NCBI GenBank assembly: GCA_036927565.1
Contig: JAYESD010000008.1
Coordinates: 118,385,498-118,449,497 of the forward strand
DNA: 64,000 bases
Reading direction: 5' to 3'
From: Tuctoria greenei
Lineage: Eukaryota; Streptophyta; Magnoliopsida; Poales; Poaceae
Positions 55,850 through 64,000 of this stretch are shown here, in pieces; positions within the stretch are counted from its first letter, which is position 1; the number at the start of each line of letters is the position of its first letter. Position numbers and translations under genes: made by a program. The notes beneath the pieces were generated by a model. The model saw only the letters and a list, made by a program, of their open reading frames with translations. It searched no databases and was not told the DNA's origin.

Positions 55850-58387
55850 TTCGTCGAGACTGTCATCATAATGTCAACAAGCTCAGATTTGATGACCCTT
55901 ATTGCAATGAGAAGGAACACTGTCATCATCATGTGACAGTCATGAGAATTATAGCCGAATAAAGGCAAGTCTTTCATCGAGACTAGTTTGTATTGGATGA
56001 GAAACTCGTGGGCACTCTGATCCCACACAAGCATTCACAAATTGCCTTTTTCTCCTGTAGTGTCAAGTTGTAGCTGGCTGAAGCAAGGTAATACTTCCCG
56101 TTCGCCTTTTCTACCGAGTGAAGCTCTGGCCTCATATCAAGATTTACTAGGTCTATACGTGATTTCAATCCGTCCTTTGTTTTCCTCGGCATGTCCAACA
56201 AGATCCCAATGATGCTGTCAAATACATTCTTTGTAACGTGCATCAAATCAATACTATGGCAAATTTCCAGGTTCTTCTAGTACGGAAGATACTTTAAAAA
56301 AATCGATTGTTTCTTGAAAGTCGTGTCAGTTGTATCACCTGAAGATGTAGTTTTATTTCTCTTTGTTCCTTTACATTTTTTGCCCTTACCGAAAGCAATA
56401 TGAATGTTCTTGACCATTTCGAACACGAGTTTTCCACCATAAGGTTTTGGTGCAGTATCTTTTTTGATTTTGTTATCAAACTTTCATCTTCCTATACTTG
56501 TGTGTATCTGTCAAGAACCGCCGATGTCTCATGTACACCGTCTTTCTGGATGAAGTGAGGTACATAAATCCAGTACCATCCACGCACCTTACACACCCTT
56601 TCTTCCCTTTCATTTGTCTTGATAATGTAAACAGTCCTGGATAATCATGCACGGTAACGAATATCATTGCTCTTAGCGTGAAATACTCCCGCCTGTACTC
56701 ATCCCATGTACGTACCCCTTCATTCCACAATTTTGCCATATCTTCTATTAAAGGTTCCAAGAACACATCAATTTTGATGTCGGATTGTTTTGGACCTTGG
56801 ATAAGAACATATAACAAAATATATTTCCTTTTGTGGCACAACCACGTCGGTAGGTTGTAGATCGTTAAGACCCCGGGTCATGTGTTGTGTATGCTCATTT
56901 TTTCACCAAACAAATTCATTCTGTCTGTACCCAAGGCAAAACTTACATTTCTGATTTCCTTTGCAAATTATGGATACTGAATATCAAAAATTTTCCACTG
57001 GGTTGCATCACCAGGGTGTCAAATATGTTTTTCGTTCTTCTCGCGCTGCTCGGAATGCCAACGCATAAGTTCAGCCTCCCTAGGGTTTGAGAAGAAACAC
57101 TTCAAGCTGTCAATTACTGGAAGGTACCAGATCACCAAGGCATGAATTTTTCTCTTATTCTTCCCGTCTACATCATTAGAAGTATAGTCATCGTCACCTT
57201 CAGTGCCAATAATAAACTTCTTATTCTTCTGGGTCTTATTTATGTTGGTAACATACTGGTGATTGTAGTCCTTCTTGTATCTCATGACACCACAGATGGG
57301 GCATCTAGTTGCGAGGTCATTCTCTTTGTGATACATAATACAAAGGTTCACACAAGCGTGTACTTTTATCACACCTAGTGCCATCGGACAAAGAAGTTTC
57401 TTCACTTTATAAGTGATTCTGGGCAGTTTATTGGATTTGGAAGAATTTTTGCCAAAATATTCAAAAGATCAGAGAAACTACAATCGGACCATCCGTGTGT
57501 TGCTTTCAACTTAGGCTCCCTTTGGATTGAAGGAATGGCAAAGGAATTTTGAAGGATAGGATTTGTAAAGGATTTTTTCCTACATGACCATTTGGCTCAC
57601 AGGAAAAACAAAGGGTAGTTTCCATAGGAATGGATTCCTTTGCTAAATTTTGTAGGAAAACTAACATGAGCTTGGATCTCTTATTTCTTTCCTGGCTCAT
57701 GTTATAGGTTCCCTTGTTTTTTCTTTGATGCTGCCAAAGGGCTTCTCATCTAAATTCCTATATTTTGAATTCCTATAGGATTGCTAAGACATACAATTTC
57801 AATTCCTACGTTTTTCCTATTCCTGTGTTTTTAAATTCCTTCAATCCAAATGGAGCCTTGGTAGTTCTAGGACTGCACACAATGTAGTAAACTCTTTATC
57901 ATAACCCGTTGATTCATCATATAAAAGTTCCATCGCCGCATTATTCAATATCTCCATTTTATTTAAACCTTTACTTGCTCCCATAGAAATGAATACATGT
58001 GGTTCGATGTGACGCAACATCTCCTCATAACCAAACTCACCATCATCATCATCATCATCACCATCTCGATTGTCACTACCACCATCGATATGAGCATTAT
58101 CATCATCTGAACCTCTCTAATTATCTTTATCCACTTCATGTGTATCTAACTCAACATACTCTGTCCATATTGTGTAGTTTTTTAAAACCTCTTTTTGCCA
58201 AATGAGATTGGATTACTATAGTATCTGTCCAAGCAATCTTATTTTCGTAGTCGATACATGGACATAATATGTCATCTATCCTTTGCATCTTCGCATGTCT
58301 CTTGGATGCTTCAATAAAATTTGCAACATTTTGAATGTACATAGGATCAAGTCTTGGCATGTTATACATCCACGCTCGACGGTCCAT
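55850..58387 (-). pseudogene. CACTA TNP2-like transposase, N-terminal and central region
   Basis: Starts at ATG 58387, MDRRAWMYNMPRLDPMYIQ, with CPCIDYENK as in the TNP2 N-terminal zinc region. A poly-Asp run (58030-58070) follows, then the 57514-57857 MITE, then the core: CPICGVMRYKKD, IYNLPTW, FLEPLIEDMAKLW, MIFVTVHDYPGLFTLS, GKKGCVRCVDGTGF, and finally NSHDCHMMMTVFLLIAIR. Several stops (for example near 57405, 56880 and 56475). It would catalyse cut-and-paste if intact; it is not. Confidence 0.85.
57514..57857. mobile_element. Tourist-like MITE inside the transposase
   Basis: Inverted ends ggctccctttggattgaagg and ccttcaatccaaatggagcc, flanked by tta and ttg (3-bp target duplication with one change). 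344 bp, AT-rich, non-coding. Confidence 0.85.
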
Positions 58388-58561
58388 CTTTAATGAAAAA
58401 ATGTGAAAAAAATGGATTTACAATGAATTTAAAGAGATATAACTGTTGACGGCTCCTAAGAGATACTAACTAATCATCCCCGACAACGGTGCCAGAAATG
58501 CTTGTTGGTATTTCTTATGCACCATTAACTAAACATCTCCAGCTGATGTGTCAGAAATGCT

Positions 58562-60116
58562 TGTTAATGGTTTTATTGGATCACAGTGTGAATTCCACAA
58601 GCGCACGGAGGTATCATTGTAGCATTTCCCCTTAAGAGTATTCCAAAGGGTGTCATTTATTTGATCCCAAAGGAAGGCAGAGAAGAGATATAACAATCAT
58701 CAAGTGGAAGGGTAGAAAGGTCTAGGTAAGAATCTAGTAAGGATGGATAAAATAATAGTGGAGGTAGTGTGACACACACAAAAGCTTTCAAGTCTAAGGG
58801 GGGTAAGAGGATCCTAGAGGTTAGTTAAGGTTGAGAGTTATAGAGGTACTCCTAATATGCTCTATTGTACATATACATAGTCTAAACTAATTATTCATAA
58901 GCTAGATCAATAGTGAATACTTATGCTATGTGGTTCAACACATCGGGCACGGGCTTCCCCCTAGCAATACTAGGACGACTCACGCCAAGATCCTGTGGCA
59001 TAGCCGAACATGGAGGATTACAAAGGACAGATAGGGCTGTCACCACCTACTTCCTACCTCTTCAATCCGTGGGTCTACGAGACATCCAATGCTACTTAGA
59101 TATCCTAGCACCATGCTAGCATATTAAGTAATTACCTTAAGAGCCTAGGCACAATCCATCCTAAGGCAATGAACTGAATCATCATTGAACCAATGTTGAT
59201 ACACAACATAATTATCCATACTAACCTAGTTATGTTATAATTAACTAGACTATAGTGGGGGTCTATAGGTTCTATGATAATGAGATATGTTCATGATGAA
59301 ACAGTCATAGAAGCTATACCTTCCACATACATGGACTCCACAATCAAACAAGAAACACTTTGCCTAAGTAAATGTATAAGTAGAGACTAAATATACTATC
59401 TTTATTATGCATAAAGTCACAAATACAAGAAAGAATACATGAGCCATACCTTTCCCAATGTAGGATTGGGAAGAGAGAGACTCCTTACTCCTTTCCCAAT
59501 TTGGACTTGGGACTAGAGACTCTCCTCTCTACAACCTAACTCCTCTAAGACTATGGATGATAGTGTATACAATAGAGATGAAGCTCAACTGGTGTGTGTT
59601 GAAGTGAGGGGTAGGGGGTCCTATTTATACTAGTGTTGAGGTCGGTTCCCGCCACCAAAAGCGCGGGAATTAGTCACCATTGACTCCTTCAAGCCAGGAG
59701 GAGCCAACACGCGTCGTTTGACCACGTTTGGCGCCAGGAAGAGGTCGGCCAAACCCCTGGTTCGGCCGACCTAGTCAACACTCCAAACATGGAGTGCTTC
59801 CTCCAGGTGGCTGCTAGGTGGGCCCCCCTTGATGTATATGGGTGATACACCATTGGATCTCCTCGGATATTTCTGTTTGTGGGCCATTTGATCCATGGGA
59901 TGCCACATGTCGTCGCCTGTTTGGCTGGGATGATATTTTATAGGATTGGTCCCTCTACATTTCCTCATTTCTTGCATAAAATGCTGCATACACATATTTC
60001 TCCAAGTCCAAGTGGAATTGGGTTAGATAGAAAGGTGATGTGTGCAAGAAATGACAAATCCTTCACATAATTGAATTAAATTGATGGATGAAATTGGTAT
60101 ATAACAGCCGTCAACA
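58562..60116 (-). mobile_element. Ath-2 3' LTR
   Basis: Matches the Ath-1 3' LTR in length (1,555 bp) and sequence style, reverse orientation. Beyond its inner end, 58444-58561 holds two copies of a ~55-bp unit that includes a primer-binding-like tggcaccgttgtcgggga (minus) and ends in a TGTTGACGGCT inverted copy of the LTR start. The outer border is therefore either 58562 or 58444. Confidence 0.7.
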
Positions 60117-61482
60117 AACTCCCCCAAGCTTATCCTTTGCTCGTCCCGAGCAAAGAAGAATTTAGGTTGATGATCAGGAGTGGCTGCAATGTCTTATTTT
60201 CAAAAGTATCTAATGCACAACAAGATACTCTACCTAGTATTGCAGAAATTGGCTATGATACTCTACCTTTCTTAAGTTATCATGGGGCTTATGCTTTTTC
60301 ATATTCATGAGTAGTTGGAAGTTAGAATAGCAAATGGAAGAAACATAGCCTAGAAATCAAGTTCCACTTAAATCCCGGAGAATTCAATTTAGATATTGAG
60401 TACCTCAATTTGATTCTCTCAATCACTCCTTTGTGGATAGTGGAAATATTTCCTCACCAAAGCATTGTGCCTCTACTATTCCTACTCATTGAATATGGCT
60501 TGTATGTGGAGCTTGGTAAGGAAAGTAAGTAGGCATATTTGCATCACATATATTGCTAAGTCAAAAGAGTAAGCCTTAGGAGAACTCAAATCAAAACTTT
60601 TTGATTCAAGACTAGTGCATGTGTGATGGAGTGGAAGTGGATGTGGATACTTGAGATAACTCCTTTTTGGTATAATCTCTCTTTCTTTTGCAGGGATGAA
60701 AGATGACTACTTTTCTTTTCTCTTTTTTTTTTCTCATGCTTATGATGTAAGCATGCTTTTTTTTCATTTTCTTTTTGTAGCTATGTCTTCTACTCCCTTT
60801 CTTTGCAATGAATTTTGAAGAGAGTGCTAAACATGAATAACATGGAGTTTCTCTTTTTATTGTGGAATGGAGGGTATGATGGAATTTTGATTCCTTCTAG
60901 TGTAGAAGTATAGCATGTGCAAGTGAAGTCTTGAATTCAAAAAGAGTTGAATGATTTCTCACATAGGTCTATACTAGTTTGACTAGGATCAATGTGAAAG
61001 CAAATAGCATATGCATAAGGTTTTGTCTATGTATGAATATCATATGGCTTTGGTAGGTATTTCCAATCAAATGAGGGAAACTTAAATCTTTTTAGAATTT
61101 CTCCGGAAATCTAAGTTTTACTTTAAAACTAGGACTAGACCCCTATTACTAATTCTAATCTTGCAACAACCTAGAATTAGATTAAGCTTTTGATACCCAC
61201 AACTTCCAAATTAAGGTAAAAGTAATTCAAACCAATGAAAGCAATATTCGGAGAGTAGCAAGTTGTAAACTAGAGACTTAGGAAAATAAAACAAAGCAAC
61301 TGTTCATCATTCCATCTATGTGAATTCTAAATCATTCTTACCGCGCATCTTTATTTGATGAAAGCATATCTAACCTATATATTTTTTTAAATGCAAGGTG
61401 GATGATGGATGGATGGAAAATAAATATGCAAGGAATGTGATACATGTTACCTCAAGTGGGGGTCCTCCCCCAAGCTTGTTCT

Positions 61483-63004
61483 TCAACTACCTCCGTGGTA
61501 AGGGTTGAACCCTTGATGACAGAAGTACGCTGCAAGATTGGCTTGTTGTTGTTGTAGCGCCGTGTTGAAGTTGGTGAATTTAGCATCCATGTGTTGTTGC
61601 CAATCCTGGGTACCTTGAACATGCTCTTGGAGTGTGTTGTAGATGTCACCCGTTATCACTTCAAGTTGTCCCATACGTCTAGTGAGGTTCGTCATTCCTT
61701 GGCTATAGTCATGATGACTTCTAGCCGAAAAGGAACGACGTCCTCTCATGGACGTTGGGGGCAAGCTGCTAGAGCATGAAGTGGATAAGGGTGGATCCCT
61801 TTGCCATTCTTGCCAAGATGATGCCCCAGTCTCATACGTCGAAGGTTGAGTCCATCCGGGCGCACAACCCGTTGGGTTCTCTTCCTCTTGGTATTCACGG
61901 ACCAGAGAGATTATCGGTGGCATGCCTATGGCTGCAGCCCTCGCACGATTCCTTGTTATCCTAACAGAGAAATTACTTCTTCTTGCTTCCTCAAGGGGAA
62001 GAAGATTAATGGTTAGCCTCCGGCATTTGTACAAATGAAAATCTGGGTTAGGTAACCGAATTTCATTGACAAAGCTGGGATAGAAAAATATCAAGGAGCC
62101 ATCATGATCATGCTTAAAGGTATGTCCTTGCACTAAATAGTCTTCATCAATTAATTCTCTTTAGTTTCAATATATTCAAATGAAGAGTATTTAAGTGCTC
62201 CTACCCTATCAGCAATATGAGTAATCAATGAAGTGCATTCAATTGGTCCTAATTTTGAAATGTAATCTAACCATTGTGTCACCATGGCTTTGGCTGGAGC
62301 AACTTTTATCTTTTTAGTCATGGCAAACAAAATTTTCAATTCATCATCTCGCACAACCCTAACATCCCCTAGGGAACATAGTCATAGCCACCCATCTATG
62401 CATGAAGTGTAAGGTAGGGTTTTGGATGTGGCTATTCCTAGGAGCCCTACATGTGACCTTACTAGTTAGCTCATGCCAAAAACTTTGTTTGTTAAACTTA
62501 GGCAAATTGTCTAAATCTAGCAAACACCGTTTATGGAAGCCTAGGATGCTACCCAATTCTTTCCATAGGATGTAGTATTCTTTTTTGAAATAATCTAAAA
62601 ATAATACCATCAAATCCTATTCTTAGCGTGCGAAGGAATTGGATAGTGAGAAGGCGTGAACCTTTCTCCCCTATGTGAGCAAAGTCATCAAATCCAATTG
62701 CATGCCAAATGGAAAGAAATTTGGAGTCCATAGCTATTTTGGAGATCAAGTGTGGATCGTAAGCCTTGATGTGGCGGAACTCACGATCTTGGAGAAGCCT
62801 GCGTGCTTGATCTTCAACTTTGCTTTGTATGTCGAGGTCGTTTTCATGAAGAAGTTGGTGTGGGTTGCTTCTCTCTTCCATGGGAGTGTCCTCACACACA
62901 CTTCTCCTCCTTGGGCTTGTACCCATGGAAGAGAGGCGTGCACTAGAACCTTCACCATGGCTTGAGCTTGCAGCCTCCTTCCTCTTTCCAAACAACCTCT
63001 TCAT
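61483..63004 (-). pseudogene. Ath-2 extra gene ('putative plant transposon protein' type)
   Basis: Better kept than in Ath-1. From 63004: MKRLFGKRKEAASSSHGEGS, then LLQDREFRHIKAYDPHLISK, FDDFAHIGEKGSRLLTIQFL, a frameshift near 62580, then FHKRCLLDLDNLPKFNKQSF and LHFMHRWVAMTMFP. Another break at about 62370 precedes LKILFAMTKKIKVAPAKAM and GPIECTSLITHIADRVG. A stop near 62151 is followed by VQGHTFKHDHDG and a C-terminal Gln-rich helix to 61483. Function unknown; presumably a structural or packaging factor. Confidence 0.75.
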
Positions 63005-63727
63005 GTCTTTTTGAGTTCAACAAGCAAGAACAAAACAAAGGCGAGAAAGTTCCGAAAAGAAGCGATATTTGGAAAACAAAACTCTCAACAAATTTTCTCC
63101 TCTTGAAGGCTTGAGTGTAAAATGCAAATGCAAACAAAAGAAAATCTTTTTGGGGATGGATTTGAGCAAGAGTGTTGCAATGAAGAGCAAGAAAAACAAG
63201 GTGAGCTAGAGAGTGACTTGGGGAGGTGTAAAATGATGTGGTGTGTGAAGAGAGGTGCTCCTCATGGCCACAATTTATAGGGTGCACCATCCAAAGGTCA
63301 CTTGGGGTTCAAAATATAGCCGTTGGAGGAGGGGGAGCCAATTTGGCTCCACTCCCTGTTCGGCCGACTAGGGGGTTCGACCACCCTGATAGGTGGCCCC
63401 CCTGGTTCTCCTTTTGGCAAGTGGCTCCCCACCGGTTATAAAGTTAGCATGTTGGTGAAATGCCACATGTGCAGCTCAGAAAAAAATTGTTTTTCAAATA
63501 AAAACCTTTTTTCAAATCCAATAAAAAAATTTCTTTGAAAAGAAAGAAAGAAAAATGATAGTTGAGAATATAAGATTCTCAACTTTCTTGGAAAAATCAA
63601 ATATGCAATGGAAAAAATCCAAATGGGGTGGAAAAAGAAAGAAAGAAAAAGAAAGTGGGATAACTACCAGTTTAACCTATTGGAGTAGGTATCACTACCG
63701 TCCGATGAGATATACATTCCTCCGTCT
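63005..63727 (-). other. Ath-2 spacer between gag-protease and the extra gene
   Basis: A-rich/T-rich non-coding sequence. At 63480-63670 it is dominated by aaagaaagaaa runs. Probably leader for the extra gene. Confidence 0.5.
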
Positions 63728-64000
63728 TCATTTCAAATCCGGGCCCGGAAGGATGGGCTCAGACGGCTTGTCTTGCTTCTTCCGCCATTCCTTCTTTGGC
63801 GTCTTGGTGGACTTGGGCCTTCGAGAAGGTCCAGATGATTCCGTCGCCTTTGGATATCGGCGTGGTCGAAACGACGGATTCTCCTCGTAGATTAATCTTC
63901 TCATGAATTCAATGAGTGAGTCCACCTTTGGAGGTGTGACTTAGACCTCTCTAATGTGTTTATCATTCGGCCCATACTTGATTCGAATCATGGAGAATTG
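63728..64000 (-). pseudogene. Ath-2 gag-protease C-terminal tail
   Basis: Reads VDSLIEFMRRLIYEENPSF and a basic Pro/Ser-rich tail ending PPGPDLK-like at 63728, matching the end of the Ath-1 gag-protease frame (about 51100-51310). Cut by the window edge. Confidence 0.8.

Larger units (their letters stand above)
47480..58443 (-). mobile_element. CACTA (En/Spm-type) transposon, one end and transposase
   Basis: The left terminus is CACTACTAAAAAAATC at 47480. It is followed by many subterminal repeats of accgtctgtga/tcacaggcggtttttc type, in both orientations, to about 48095. TNP2-like transposase is on the minus strand, in two blocks separated by a retroelement. The other terminus lies beyond the insertion at 58444, outside the window. 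Confidence 0.85.
58444..64000 (-). mobile_element. Athila-like LTR element without visible RT (Ath-2), runs off the right edge
   Basis: Opposite orientation to Ath-1, same family. The 3' LTR is about 58562-60116 (minus), beginning tgttgacggctgttatatacc, preceded in element order by the purine tract cttgggggag. Next come a non-coding segment (60125-61480), the extra gene, and the end of gag-protease at the window edge. It is inserted just upstream of the CACTA transposase start codon. The 5' LTR is outside the window. Confidence 0.85.

Noticed and set aside
57999..58205. His-rich plus-strand frame
   Set aside because: Antisense of the poly-Asp trinucleotide repeat in the TNP2-like protein.
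1..64000. CRISPR arrays, rRNA and tRNA genes, bacterial operons
   Set aside because: No regularly spaced repeats of CRISPR type and no rRNA blocks were seen. The tRNA-like strings are retroelement primer-binding sites. A tRNA scan would be needed to exclude a lone tRNA gene.

Overview
This is nuclear DNA from a plant, most likely a grass (Poaceae). The evidence is one intron-containing gene for an organelle-type tRNA-modification GTPase (MnmE/TrmE), set in a dense stack of plant transposable elements: Ty1/copia, Ty3/gypsy (Tat, chromovirus and Athila-like), hAT, PIF/Harbinger, CACTA and MITEs. I cannot name the species. I saw no bacterial operon, CRISPR array, rRNA or convincing tRNA gene.

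The host gene. Exons A-D at 7903-8997 (+) encode the end of the helical domain and the first part of the GTPase domain of MnmE. Exons E' and F' at 44551-45098 encode the rest, ending in the family's C-terminal FCIGK. The six exons join in one open frame of 313 codons. The intron between D and E' is 35,553 bp and almost wholly transposon. A second copy of exons E and F lies at 4628-5175, upstream of exon A. It belongs to a direct repeat: 1-6311 matches 41792-46754 and runs off the left window edge. The simplest reading is a partial tandem duplication, with the end of a first gene copy on the left and a 5'-truncated second copy on the right.

The giant intron, 8998-44550. Outermost is a degenerate copia element. 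Next is a hAT-like element whose ends lie at 9196 and 42214. Inside are, left to right: a 66-bp tandem repeat; a 5'-truncated chromovirus (9684-12353); a copia remnant on the minus strand (Copia-1); a second copia of the same family inserted in it (Copia-2, 14789-25218), itself carrying a gag-only LTR element (19516-24323); and a Tat-type gypsy (about 25510-42114). The Tat element is interrupted by a Harbinger-like element (25667-26995) and by a four-deep nest: Tat, then hAT-C (28429-36706), then a pol-less copia-like element (29001-36593), then Copia-3 (29635-35113). Most boundaries are supported by target-site duplications, and several host reading frames rejoin cleanly when the insert is removed on paper.

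The right arm, 46755-64000. After an AT-rich spacer, a CACTA transposon begins at 47480. Its minus-strand TNP2-like transposase is broken by two RT-less Athila-like LTR elements in opposite orientations (49248-55844 and 58444 to the window edge) and by two MITEs.

Nearly all coding sequence outside the MnmE exons is retroelement or transposase sequence, mostly decayed by stops and frameshifts. Divergence figures are counts by eye and approximate.
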